This document shows positions 23,245 to 34,654 of a DNA stretch of 64,000 nt, piece after piece (within the stretch, counting starts at the first letter, position 1; each line of letters starts with the position of its first letter). A model generated the notes under the pieces. It searched no databases and had not been told where the DNA came from. It was given only the letters and a program-made list of their open reading frames with translations. A program made the position numbers and the translations under genes. This DNA comes from Deroplatys truncata. Lineage: Eukaryota; Arthropoda; Insecta; Mantodea; Mantidae. Where the stretch lies: assembly GCA_030765065.1 (NCBI GenBank), contig CM060980.1, positions 59,442,364 to 59,506,363 of the forward strand, read 5' to 3'.

Positions 23245-24756
23245 ACACTTACTGTACAGAAGGTAATAATAGAAGTTTAGTTTCCTAATGAAAATTAAAT
23301 TTTCTCACGTGTAAATAATTTGCTTTGGAATTTACTGAATATGACCATGGGGAGGTGAGTTACATTTCGAGTGATAAATACTTTTATTTTTCAAATAGTA
23401 GCAGGGGTAATACAGTTTGTTTTGCAATCGTGTCACTTGTTTAAGCTATTTTGCTCTGTTTCCACCATGCGGCGCTAGCGAGGAATAGTGCAGCAGCATC
23501 GCGCAGGCGTGGTGCTCAATTCTCTCCTATAGGACCAGCAAACGAGCCATTGTTAGCACGCCGTAAATAACAATACGCTGAAGTATTTACATTTATTTCA
23601 GTCTTGTTAATTATTTTAATATACATATTACACGTATCTTTTGAACTGAAAACGCAATCCTTGTCCACAAACACTTAGCGAATGAAGAACAGTCAATAAA
23701 ACAGTTTAGTTTAACCATGGGATATAATTCCCTAGGGAACCCTTGCGATTATTCGAGCGTGGCTCCAGCACCAAGATTCATGTACATACACAACATTATT
23801 ACTGATCTACCCCGACGTGACCCTTCGCCTCGTACACACGCTAACGACTGTGGACTCCAAGGCTGCAAATCTAAGCGTGATATGACATGTGTAAACGATA
23901 TGGATTCCAGGTGACCGGGCGACGAATGGGGTAGCATCCCTCCATAAATCTCATCCCCCTTCTAACTCACCCCCTACCCCAGGTGCGAGGGCTACCCCCA
24001 TGCATCACCGGCACAGCACAGGAGACACACAATCGCGCAGATCTGCTTGCTGAACCCAGCCATAACAATAATTAAGATAGGGTCACGTGATACTGCTCAA
24101 CTTCACCGTTAACATAAATCATTAGCATTAGAATCCACGTTCCACAGTTTTATCGCTCGAGAACATCTTATGCCCTGCCTTTCCTTGTGATATCTTGTTA
24201 TCGACCTCGAGTTCCAATCAAAAGATAGTATGCCATGCTCAAGGATAGATGAAATATGAAGAGACAGTGAGTGTTTCTAATATTGGGCACGTTCTGCTTG
24301 TCAAGCAAGAATAGTCTTTTGGGTTTTCAGTTGACAAATATCTGCCCAAATTTCAAAACAGTTTTGAACTGCATTTTGGCATTAGTTATTTTTTCTAATT
24401 ACAATTGTATGAAATCCCGGAACCAAACTGGAAGTGACCACCAAAACAGGACAAAGAATCACTATGTTAATTTTTACAGCCTTCGACTGGTAAAACGTCT
24501 TGGTAGAAGATGAAGGCAGTATCCTTCAAAGAGATAAAGGAATTATGAGGTACAATTTTACTGAAAAGAAGCACAAAATTTAGAGACTCCCTCTGCAATG
24601 AAGTGCTCAACATAGTGTCTTCTCAATCAAGAGTTTCTGGACTCGAATTCTGTCTGGCTTGGGGAAATATTTCCTCAATTGGAACCATCGCTGTCCACTG
24701 CATAATTTGAAAGTGTGAATGTAGGAGCATTGAGAGTATGTTTTAGTAGAAAATGA
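23245..24756. other. Unassigned DNA with GC-richer parts
   Basis: Mostly AT-rich, with two GC-richer patches at about 23460-23540 and 23700-24060 (frames of 62-65 codons, no recognised motif). No tRNA-like boxes or terminal repeats were found. Confidence 0.4.
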
Positions 24757-24771
24757 ATAAAATCCAGTAAT

Positions 24772-25055
24772 GAAATTGAGTTTTATTTATGGACGCTCTT
24801 TAACTTCTATAGTTCTTCGCGTCTCATTCGATATTGGGCGTGAAGGATCGGAAATTGCGCTCAGAGGCCTCTTTATCGGGCTTGAGGATCTTTTACGTGC
24901 CATAAATCTACAACACGGGACCACCGGCTTTACTTCCCTTCCGAAGGAAGCCATGCTAAGTATTTTTACGCCCGAAAAAGAAATCCGTCGCCTTCCGCCG
25001 GGTTTGAACCCACGACCTCGGGAACCAGAGGTACAACTAGACCACGGAGTACGAC
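24772..25055 (-). mobile_element. SINE-B copy 3
   Basis: A full-length minus-strand copy. The tail (AATTGAGTTTTATTTATGGA) is at the left. The conserved blocks and the head (B box region CCGGGTTTGAACCCACGACC on the plus strand) are at the right. A 15-bp duplication with one difference, ATAAAATCCAGTAAT / ATAAAATCCAGTGAT, lies at 24757-24771 and 25056-25070. Confidence 0.9.
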
Positions 25056-25070
25056 ATAAAATCCAGTGAT

Positions 25071-25370
25071 AGCCTACAATGTCTGCGAGCGTCTAACACC
25101 AACATGATGGTAGAAGTTACAAATGAGGAAATAAAGGAAATTAAGAAAATATATAATACTAGTAGGTATCACATTTTCCTGCTTGAATTATAGCAGTTAT
25201 CAACGGAAACTGCAACATAATAGGTTAGTTATATCTGGGTACCAGAAGCGCGGTGCGTCACATGATAGCTTCAATATTGCCAGGTATCTACATTATCTTC
25301 TTAATTAAAATTATATCTTGTACATCTCATTTGGAGACGATTGTGCACTTTGCTGTAAAACTAATGCTGT
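25071..25370. other. AT-rich DNA, nothing recognised
   Basis: About 300 bp between two SINE-B copies of opposite orientation, with no recognised motif. Confidence 0.4.
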
Positions 25371-25375
25371 ACCTA

Positions 25376-25637
25376 CAACCATTGGTGGAAATAGGTCGCG
25401 GGTTCAAATCCAGCGGAGGGCGATGGCTTTTTCGGGCGTCAAATTCTTAGCATGGCTTCCTTCGGAGGGGAAGTAAAGCCGGTGGTCCCGTGTCGTAGAT
25501 TTACAGCACGTAAAAGAACCTCAAACCATATAAAGAGGCCTCTGAGCAAACTTGTCGGTCTTTCACGACCAGTATAGAATGGGACGCTAAGGATCAGTTA
25601 GAGAGCGTCCATAAATATACTCAATTTCATTTAATTT
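25376..25637 (+). mobile_element. SINE-B copy 4 (head degraded)
   Basis: The B box (GCGGGTTCAAATCC) and all central blocks are present (CTTCCTTCGGAGGGG, GTAAAGCCGGTGGTCCC, CACGTAAAAGAACCTC, CGTCCATAAATATACTCAAT). The A-box half of the head is unrecognisable, and no clear target duplication was seen. Confidence 0.75.
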
Positions 25638-25884
25638 TTAGGCGGAAATAACAGAATAGGGTTATGGTTGCGACGAATATAAAAAAAAGAGTAAAAAATT
25701 TGCTAGTGGGTATTTATCACATAATTAAAAGCCTACAGATACACAGCAAGAACCCATTAATTAGTCACCTTGTTATCCCTACCTCCGTCACGAAGTGCAG
25801 AAGGAGACGGTCGTCGATCTGTTTGTCATTATTTCAGGATTTCGATGGTCTATTAATCGATGGAAACCACATCGACATCGAGCC

Positions 25885-26040
25885 CTATGGTTGTTAGTAT
25901 CCATGCAATGTGATTAATTAATGAAAATGATAAAATTTTTCGCAAAGAAATTTGATTAAGACCTCCAATAGCCCCTATAAGTGCAGAAAGTATAATTGTA
26001 GTTTGAATGAAATAATTATTCTGCTCACTAGGCATGAATT
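25885..26040 (-). pseudogene. ND2: Nuclear mitochondrial insert (ND2 fragment)
   Basis: Minus-strand translation gives IILSALIGAIGGLNQISLRK, then a segment ending LSFSLINHIAW and a short LTT tail. This is the conserved central part of NADH dehydrogenase subunit 2. Two ATA codons read as Met in the invertebrate mitochondrial code, giving the usual W-M-L-T-T-M form. Only about 45 residues of the roughly 340-residue subunit are present. The frame runs on upstream to about 26145, but those residues (GYLGAHSVDFLRPIHLFGN) do not look like ND2, so the mitochondrial part probably starts near 26020-26040. Single-copy AT-rich DNA surrounds it. Confidence 0.7.
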
Positions 26041-26322
26041 GTGCTAAATAATTTCCAAATAAGTGAATAGGACGTAGGAAATCAACTGAATGAGCACCAA
26101 GATATCCGGATTTTATCCCTATAGATTTCTTCCCTAGACATGTTTATAACAAAAGGCTTTCACAAGAAGACCATGCGCTGTTGTGACACGATTCATATCA
26201 ATAGGCAGGTATGTAGAAAGTGCTACAAATAACGAATTGTGTAGTAAAATGCGTGAGTGTCAAATCTAGACTACAGCAGTGTGTAAATGCTGAAGACCAA
26301 CAGTTTAAATAATAAAAATCTG

Positions 26323-27120
26323 ATGTATTACAGTCACATGACTTTCTCTACTCTTGTACAAACTATTTTTACAAACGCTTATTCTCCATATGCTTCATGT
26401 TAATCGAGATATAGAGATGTTAATCTTATTGCTAATTTTCTTGTAGATGCAAGGGGAATTGGTAGGCTTTAAGCAATAGACAAATATTTTAAGAGCTGGT
26501 TGCTGTATGCAGTATTCCATTCTCTTTGTATTACCAGGACAAAAAAAAATTACTAACGAATTCACATTTGAGAAAAATTATTGGAAAATTTAAGGGAATA
26601 ACAAGCAACTTCTCGAAAATGGTTCACTCAACAAAAAAACGTATGTGACATAAATTTTGTATTTTAACGCGATTACATTTTTTGTGTAGTAAAATTTTGT
26701 CGTTCACAATGAAGAACACTTTTGGAGACATTCCCAGAAAATTCGAGATATACATTTCATTTGTCATGAAAATATCTTAAACATATGATATTTTAATCAA
26801 AATCGTTAGAGCCACTTTTGAGAAAATTAAAATTTTCAAAATATGTTCCATGTAAAGGGAAATATGGGGTGGGGGATTTTCTTGAAAACCTTCGTGTCGC
26901 ATCTCTGGAAGATACTGAGCCTAAATGCCAAATTTGGTGTTTATCCGACTTTTCGTTTCTGAGTTATGCTGTTCACAGACACACATACGGACATGTTTCC
27001 AAAAATGCTTTTTTGGTTTCGGGGGACCTCAAAACATGTATTTCCGGTGAAATCTCGGTATCGAATTTTTGGGTGGAATACAATACTTCCCCTACTTACT
27101 ATACGTAGTAGAGAAAGTAA
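26323..27120 (-). repeat. Family K repeat, copy K7
   Basis: A young copy running from AAAAATCTGATGTATTACAG to ATACGTAGTAGAGAAAGTAA. It has all landmarks and is close to K1, K4, K8 and K9 in sequence. Confidence 0.9.
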
Positions 27121-27139
27121 AAAAGGAAAATTCTAACAT

Positions 27140-27625
27140 TAGGCTACTTCATAGGGTATTCAACGGAGGGGCACATCTCGCGCGCTGCAATTTCATAGAT
27201 CTCTTGCGGCTACTACCTCCCAGGAGGAAGGAATGAAGTGAAGGAGCTACAGGAGGCTACATGCCGCAGGCATATAGGCCACAGAGAAGACCATGACATT
27301 TCCAAGCTCGAAGACCCGTCCCACTGCTGAATCTACCATCAACCAAGCAGCCTTCTGGTGTCCAGGGGCAGTACTCTTTCATTTGAGCATGCATCCGAGC
27401 CATCTTTCCGGGATTACCATACGCCAAGAAACCCAGAAGCACACCTCAAATATAAGAAGAGAACGGAATGAAAGGGAATGATGGAAAGGAAATCGCGATA
27501 GAGAAGAAGCCACCCCAGCATTGGCCTCAACCCGGCGAAACCATGAAAAACCCTTGGGTCAGAGTAGGTGTTTCCGGGGATCGAAACCAGGACCTCCCGA
27601 ATGCGAGTCGTACACTTATACGATT
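27140..27625 (-). mobile_element. SINE-C relative, tRNA-derived head
   Basis: On the minus strand, CGACTCGCATTCGGGAGGTC then GTTTCGATCCCCGG (B box) matches the SINE-C head at 10.0 kb. The body that follows differs (GGAAATGTCATGGTCTTCTC, GGAGGTAGTAGCCGC). The A box is not clear. The body may belong to a different SINE or to an older insertion. Confidence 0.5.
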
Positions 27626-27945
27626 TCTGTTATTCAAAACGTTTGCAACATCAGCAACACACAACAAAAGTTTAATTGAAACTATTGATATTAAAATTTA
27701 CGTAATATAAATTAGATTTTATCTGTTTCAACAATGATGTTGTAATGTCCAATAAACAAAGAAAGCCTTATTCAATTTCAGCATTATTTACTAAGCTAGA
27801 GATCTTAACTTTCTAGTAAGCCAAAGTTTACTTTTTTCATACGGCCCTACATTTTACGGACTGGGCGTTTTCTTGAAGGGGCATCTGTTCATAGTTATAT
27901 TAATTATGATAAACTGTTGATATTCAATCTTATTAGGTATATATA

Positions 27946-28305
27946 CAGGATGGAACATTTAATTTGTGACTGTAAAATATCTTCAAAACTAAGCTTTGTA
28001 GAAAGAAATGTCTTAAAGGTCAGAATTTTCGTTGTTAGTTACGTTGGTGTAAGAACAATTGCAAAGTGCTTTACAGAAATGTTGTTTAGTTTTTATGAGG
28101 AGTGAGAAAATAATATAAATAAGCTAGGCTCCCATTTAAAAAAAAAATAACCTTAAAATTACCATCGCAACGTCCTCCAAACAAAACATGACTAATGCCA
28201 TTTAGTTTCCCTCATAATATCAAGCAACTTTTATTCAAGACATCTCTTTCTACAACGCTTGGTTTTGGAGATGTTGCACAGTCTCAACTTAAATGGTCCA
28301 CCCTG
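27946..28305. mobile_element. 360-bp MITE with about 75-bp inverted repeats
   Basis: The left end is CAGGATGGAACATTTAATTT; the right end read inward is CAGGGTGGACCATTTAAGTT. The inverted match continues through AAAACTAAGCTTTGTAGAAA / AAAACCAAGCGTTGTAGAAA to about 75 bases. TATA lies on both outer sides (27942-27945, 28306-28309), so the target duplication is TA or TATA, as in Tc1/mariner-type MITEs. No coding capacity. Confidence 0.8.
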
Positions 28306-29500
28306 TATAACAGGACCGTGATGCATGGGGTATTCGGAACATAAGTATGTTTGTGCATATGGAAACTACTTTTCTAGTTTTGTAGGGGTATTCTTAATTA
28401 ATATTAGAAATGTTTGCATATGTGAACTACATTTCTCTCATCATTAGACTGTAGCATAATTTCATTAACCATTCAGTGAGTACTATGGCTTCAAATGAAA
28501 CATTCTCAGAAATTAAAAAAAAATAAAAATATTGCATTTTTAGGAGCATTATGATCTCACGGAAAAGAAATGCACAAATCTTAGTTAGTAACTATAGATA
28601 TTCCATAAAATGCACTCTTCTAAAACAAAAAAGTATTACAACAAAAATAAAATTATGGCTGGAACGCGTTTAAAGAACAATTAATGAATCATTTATTAAC
28701 AATAGTTATTAATTATTTCCTACATGATATGTTGCATCTTTCTTTCCTGCTATTTTCTTGTTGACAACTTCAGACCATTATTCGCTTGTTAAACTAGCAC
28801 AATTTCGAGCTGTGTCCCCTCTGTCCTATTTTATATACTAAACATATATAATGGCGTATAGGACAGGAGAGGATGTCCCTTTTCCTGGATGAGAGGATGC
28901 CTGCATTGTGCTCTACATATCACTTGCATAAACCGACCTGACTTTGAATTATAGCGGGTAATTATTCCAAGAATCAACATTAGGAGAAGACCCCATCGTG
29001 ATTTATGTATTCCGCATGGGTTTACTCAGTCACATAAAATATGTTGCTCTATTGCAATCGATAAATTTAGGTCTACTGCGTATGCTAAAAATCTTAAGTT
29101 TTCAATGCCACAACTCTGGAGATGTAAAGCAGAAATATTTGGAGGAAATTTTACACCACTACAAAGTTTAAGTCAGCATAGAATTCCTTTTATGAAGGCT
29201 AAATATTTTCAAAAATTATGTTTGAAATATTCGAAGTTGCTTAAGGGTTTGTTGACACGTAATGGTGAGAAAAACAGATATGACAGCAATCGCAACAAGC
29301 TAAAACAAGGACCTCACAATATAGTTTGGAAATAATATGTTCAACCAAAGGAGGTATACGATAAAAGGATGAATATAGACTTACAGTTCCGTATTATATT
29401 ACTTTATAAACATTTCTAAAAATATCATCTAATAGTTGGAGCATTCTGGGCCTCTTCATTAAAACTTAGCAGTTTGGTTCACAGAAAGCAATATAACGTA
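28306..29500. other. AT-rich DNA, nothing certain
   Basis: A 76-codon frame at 29105-29335 lies upstream of the Penelope-like remnant and could belong to its 5' part, but no diagnostic motif is present. Confidence 0.35.
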
Positions 29501-29509
29501 GAGGTATCA

Positions 29510-30720
29510 TATACATTCAGAGGCGTCATCTCTACAGTCAACAATGAAATGGAATCTTTAAACAAACCACAGGCCTAACTATGGGAAGCCCCCTTTCACC
29601 ATTCTTAGCAGAACTATATATGAGCAATTTTGAATGCCATATTACTAAATCTTTCCCACATATTCAAAACCTGGTATAGGTACGTAGATGATAATTTTGC
29701 TATTGTCCCCCCCCCCAAAAAAAAACTTACAGAAGATGCCTTGAAATTATTGAATGTACAAAACATATCTATAAAATTCACAATAGAAAGAGAAAAAATG
29801 GCCAATCAACTTACCTAGACATCAGGATCATCAGCAATAATGCACATAACAAACTAACGTTCGGTATTTACAGGAAACCAACTCACATAGAAAATTAAAT
29901 TAAAAACAATAGCTACAATTCTACAAGCTACAAACATGCAATTTTAAATAGCATTACTAACAGGTGAGTACATACACCATCGGAGAAAGAGGAATACGAG
30001 AAAGAATAACACACATTATCCACATAGCCACCATGAATGGATACCAGAAAAAAACAATAGATAAGAAGATAAAAAAGTTTGAAAGACAGAAACACATCCA
30101 ACGAACGACTGCTTTACTCAGACAACAAAAATTACAAACATATAGAAAGTTCACGTACCACCCTTGGACACATCATAAATTTCAAAGGGTTTTTCAATAA
30201 ATACATCACCCTGACTCCACAGAATAACCACAATATACATAAACTACTATGCAACAGAACAAAACACCCTATTCCCAACGATAAATCAGCTAGTATATAT
30301 CAAATAGTTTGTAGAGACTGAGACCTCGTATACATAGGAAGAACCAAAAGAAATCTTGAAATTAGGCTTAAAGACCATATGCGATACATTTACCAAAAAA
30401 CAGACGGAAAAATCAGCAGTAGCACATCATTTCTGGCTTTCAAACCATGAAATCAATCCAAACATAAAACTCTTAAAACCGGTCAACAGCAGCAATTAAT
30501 TGGACATTTGGAAAAAGTCATATCGTCAAACACAGGAATCTCCTAATGAATTTCGAACTACCGCCACCCAACAGCCTTTGGAGGTTCATCAACCCAGCAC
30601 CAGAGAACACCACTAACCGCACACATTCCCCAGACAATAATCGGCAAAATCAGTTGGAAACATGCTGACGATGGGAGCAAACTGTTCTCCCGAAACGCGT
30701 TCAAAGTAAGAACCTTTTAG
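29510..30720 (+). mobile_element. Penelope-like element remnant, second copy
   Basis: The plus strand encodes TGLTMGSPLSPFLAELYMSN, then TWYRYVDDNFAI (catalytic YVDD), LTFGIYRKPTHIE, ITHIIHIATMNGYQKKTIDK and a GIY-YIG block, SIYQIVCRD followed by DLVYIGRTKRNLEIRLKDHM. This is the RT-linker-endonuclease order of Penelope-like elements. Several stops and frameshifts break it, and the first RT blocks are missing. Only the motif order, not close sequence identity, is shared with the copy at 5241-8420, so it is a different lineage. Confidence 0.85.
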
Positions 30721-30829
30721 TGATGTAGTGTAACAACCTCCAACTCTCTTTATTTTAAAAAATGAAATGGAAGATTCATTATTATTATACAATATAGTAC
30801 GTCTAATTTTAGCTAATTGCTTTAATGCT

Positions 30830-31654
30830 ATTATCAGCTATCTGTAGTCGTAATCCTTATTAAGCTCTTTATGAAATGTATACATATGTAAAAACCAATC
30901 GTTGTTATTTCTTTACAATTATTTACCAACATCATCAGCTCTTCATGGATTAGTAAATATATCTCCTGTCCCGGCTTCATGTCTCTTTCCATGTTCCAAT
31001 ATCTTTTTTCCCTTACGGTTGATATTCGTGTGTTATTTTGAGATATCGGATTTCGTCCATCCTCTGCAAATGTTTTATCCATATTTCTCTATATTGCCTT
31101 ATTTTGTCATTTGTATGACCAATATATAATTCCTCTCTGAGTTTTTCAATTTGTATTTTATCCATTATTGTACACCCTTTAATATCTCTGAAGTATCTCA
31201 TTTCTGCCGTATTTATTTTATCCCATTCTTCTTTCTTTATAGTTCATGTCTCACAACCACACATTATGACTGGAATCGCTACCGTCTTTATAAGATGTTA
31301 AGCTAGTTGCTTTTCTTGCTCTTCTTTTTAATGTTCTTGCTAATGTTCCATAATTGTTTTGAAATTTATTTACTTTATTATTTAAATCTTGATTGACTAA
31401 ATACGCTATATTACCATTCTAAGTAATTCATTTTTACTTATTCTAGTTATGTTGTTTATTACTATTTTGGTTCTTAGGGGGTGCTTTCCTTAGAACGTTA
31501 TTACTTTTGTTTTATTAACTTATATCTTCAGTCCATATTTTGCTAGCACATTTCCTAGATCAAAAACATTTTTATGTAAATCATTTATTTTCTTCAATTA
31601 TTACAATATCGTCAGCATAGAGCAGCATATCCATTGGTTTATTCCTATTTATTT

Positions 31655-31691
<37 letters not shown>

Positions 31692-32130
31692 CATTTCAGG
31701 GACAAACCGCACCCTTGTCTTAAGCCGCTATTAACTTTCTTTTCCTCTGAAAATCTCCCACTTCCTAATCTAATCCTTATTTTAGTTGCTTTATATGTAT
31801 TTTGTAGTATTTTGGATAGATGTCTGGGGTATCTTTTCTTTTCTAATATTTCTCATAACAGTTTTAACTTTACTCTGTCGTATGCCTTTTCTAAATCTAC
31901 GAAGGCTATGTGTGTCTGAGAATTAATTCCCTGGTCTTTTAAATTCTTTGATTTTCTGAAAATATATTGTCTATATAACAATGTCCCTTTCTAAAACCAC
32001 TTCGGTTTTTATTAATATTAAATCTGTTGTTTTTTCTAATCTGTAATTGATTATTTTAGTGTATAATTTGTAAGCAGTTTTAGGAGACTAATGCCTCAGT
32101 ATTTCGAGATTATTTATGCAGTACATATTT
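30830..32130 (-). mobile_element. LINE with YADD reverse transcriptase (RTE/Jockey-like)
   Basis: Read from 32130 downward: HIAFVDLEKAYDRVKLKLL, IRIRLGSGRFSEEKKVNSGL, RQGCGLSLKCFNIYI, MLLYADDIVIIEE (catalytic YADD), FQNNYGTLARTLKRR, EWDKINTAEMRYFRDIKGC and IEKLREEL. The C-terminal series resembles the usual ending of insect endonuclease-reverse transcriptase LINEs. A (TA)n tract of about 25 bases (about 31655-31687) interrupts the RT core. Stops and frameshifts are frequent, and the endonuclease half is absent. Confidence 0.8.
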
Positions 32131-32593
32131 GTTTCTGCTTTATTGTATTACTGATTTTTTCTATCTTTCGCGAGGCAGCTAAAATATACAGAAAACTCTT
32201 ATTTATATTTTGACAAAGGTATATATAGTATTTATATATATATATATTACCTTTTAAAATTAAGGATCCTTGTGAGGAGGTAAATAAAATACATCTAAAT
32301 CTAAAATAATCAAAATAAAAGGAAATAGAAATTAGCAAAGCGCGACGCATAAAAAAGTAATAAAAATATATTTCACACTAAATTTGGCCCTTTTTCAGGG
32401 AAACAAAGATTCATTACAGTACGTGGTATATAAGTGATGGGAGCAGTGCCAACCTAGTAAGGTGAAACCATACAGCAAAGCAGTGGAGAGGTGTCCTATA
32501 AGGATGAGTTAGGCAATTTCTGCTAACGAGAGTGCATATCGTTAAGTTGGACTGAATATTAGATAGGAAAGAGTGTATACGCCAACTTTTGAA

Positions 32594-32638
<45 letters not shown>

Positions 32639-32762
32639 AAGAAGTACAGATTGAAACATTGAGTGAGCTCTGTCAATCTTCTTTCGTAAAATTTTGGGAA
32701 AAAATATTTTGAAAAATGGAGGAATTTGGTAACAGATGCTTTCCCCCGCAGGAGAGAAAGTC
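32131..32762. other. AT-rich DNA with a (GA) microsatellite
   Basis: A (GA)n tract of about 35 bases lies at 32598-32633. No recognised gene. Confidence 0.5.
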
Positions 32763-34028
32763 AAAAAAATCTGATGTGTTACATTCACATGACTTTCTCT
32801 ACTCTTGTACAAACTATTTTTACAAACGGTTATTCTCCATCTACTTCATGTTAATCGAGATAAACATTTGCAGACTCTATCTTATTACTAATTTTCTTGT
32901 AGATGTAAGAGGAATATATATAGAAATATGGCGGCGCCGTGGCCGAGTGGTTAGACCGCTCGCCTCTCATCGAGGTGGCCCGGGTTCAATCCCAGGGACC
33001 TGCATGTGGGATTTGTGGTGGACGAAGCGGCGTCTGGGCGGGTTTGTCCCGGGTTCTCCGGGTTCCCCCGCCATTCATTCCACCAACTGCTCCATCATCA
33101 CCTTTCCTTTCATCCATTTCACCGACATTTCGTTTCATCTACTTCCTTCATCCCATACCAGGCATCGGGCTGATCACCCATCCTGGATGTTCTGTCTGAT
33201 CCATGAGTGTCTGCTCCTCGACGGGCCTCTGACCCCAGGCACCCGTCTGTAAGTCCTGGGGGTGTAAGTCCTACATAAGAGGAGGGTAAACAGATAATGA
33301 ATGAATACAGAAATACAGTAGCCTTTAAGCACATACATATCTCTTAATCGCTGGTTGTCAGGTGCAGCACTATTCCCTTTGCCACAGATTAATACTCTTT
33401 GCATATCCAAGACAACAAAATTAATAACGAATTCCCATTTTTGCAAAAGTATTGAAAAATTTAAGGGAATAAAAAGCAATATCTCGAAAATGGTTCACTC
33501 AACAACAAAAATGTATATGACATAAATTGTGTATTTTAACGCGATCTACATCTTTTGTGCAGTAAAATTTTCTCTATCTCTTATGGTTTACCACTTTACC
33601 AAAAGTCGTTCACAATGAAGAATACTTTTGGAGACATTCCCAGAAAATTCAAGATATACATTTTATTTGTCATGAAAATATCTTAAACATATGATATTTT
33701 AATCAAAATCGTTACAGCCGTTTTTGAGAAAATTAAAATTTTCGAAAAATCTTCCATGTAAAGGGTAAATCTTCTTGAAAACCTTCGTGTCGCATCCTTG
33801 GAAGATACTGAACCTAAATACCAAGTTTGGTGTTTATCCGACAGTTCGTTTCTGAGGTATGCTGTCGACAGACAGACACACAGACACACACACGGACATG
33901 TTTCCAAAAATGCTTTTTTTTGGATTCAGGGGATCTCAAAACATGTATTTCTTGTGAAATCTCGGTATCGAATTTTTGGGTGGAATACAATACTTCCCCT
34001 ACTTACTATACGCAGTAGAGAAAGTAAG
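32763..34028 (-). repeat. Family K repeat, copy K8 (split by a SINE)
   Basis: The most complete K copy in this orientation, AAAAAAATCTGATGTGTTAC to ACGCAGTAGAGAAAGTAA, with SINE-A inserted near its start (32929-33305). K9 follows without a spacer. Confidence 0.9.
32929..33305 (+). mobile_element. SINE-A copy 2, inserted in K8
   Basis: The same head (A box GTGGCCGAGTGGTTAGAC, B box GGGTTCAATCCC), body and AATGAATG-type tail as the copy at 4326. An imperfect 10-bp duplication, TATAGAAATA / TACAGAAATA, flanks it. It has about 10 extra bases in the body (GATCCATGAGTGTCTGCTCC region). Confidence 0.9.
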
Positions 34029-34650
34029 AATAACGAATTTGAGAAAAAGTATAAGTATTGCAAAATTTAAGGGAATAACAAGCAATATCTCGAAAACGGT
34101 TCACTCAACAAAAGGAATGTATATGACATAAACTGTGTATTTTAACGCGATCTACATTTTTTGTGTAGTAAAATTTTGTCTATCTCTTATGGTTTACCAG
34201 TTATGCAAAAGTCGTTCACAATGAAGAATACTTTTGGAGACATTCCCAGAAAATTCGAGATATAAATTTCATTTCTCATGACAATATCTTAAACATATGA
34301 TATTTTAATCAAAATCGTTAGAGCCATTTTTGAGAAAATTAAAATTTTCGAAAAATGTTCCATGTAAAGGGTAGTCTGGGGTGGGGGGCTTTTCTTGAAA
34401 ACCTTCGTGTCGCATCTCTGGAAGATACTGAACCTAAATACCAAGTTTGGTGTTTATACGACTGTTCGTTTCTGAGTTATGATGTTCACAGACACACACA
34501 CACACATACACACACACGTACATGTTTCCAAAAATGCTTTTTTTGGATTCAGGGAGTCTCAAAACATGTATTTCCGGTGAAATCTCGGTATCGAATTTTT
34601 GGTTGGAATAAAATACTTCCCCTACTTACTATACGTAGTAGAGGAAGTAA
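34029..34650 (-). repeat. Family K repeat, copy K9 (shortened, tandem to K8)
   Basis: It begins inside K at GAATAACGAATTTGAGAAAA and runs to ATACGTAGTAGAGGAAGTAA. The first 230 or so bases of K are missing. Head-to-tail with K8 with no spacer. Confidence 0.9.
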
Positions 34651-34654
34651 AAAG

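Noticed and set aside
25760-25800. GTTATCCCTA phrase like mitochondrial 16S rRNA
   Set aside because: Only about ten bases match and the surrounding sequence does not follow the rRNA.
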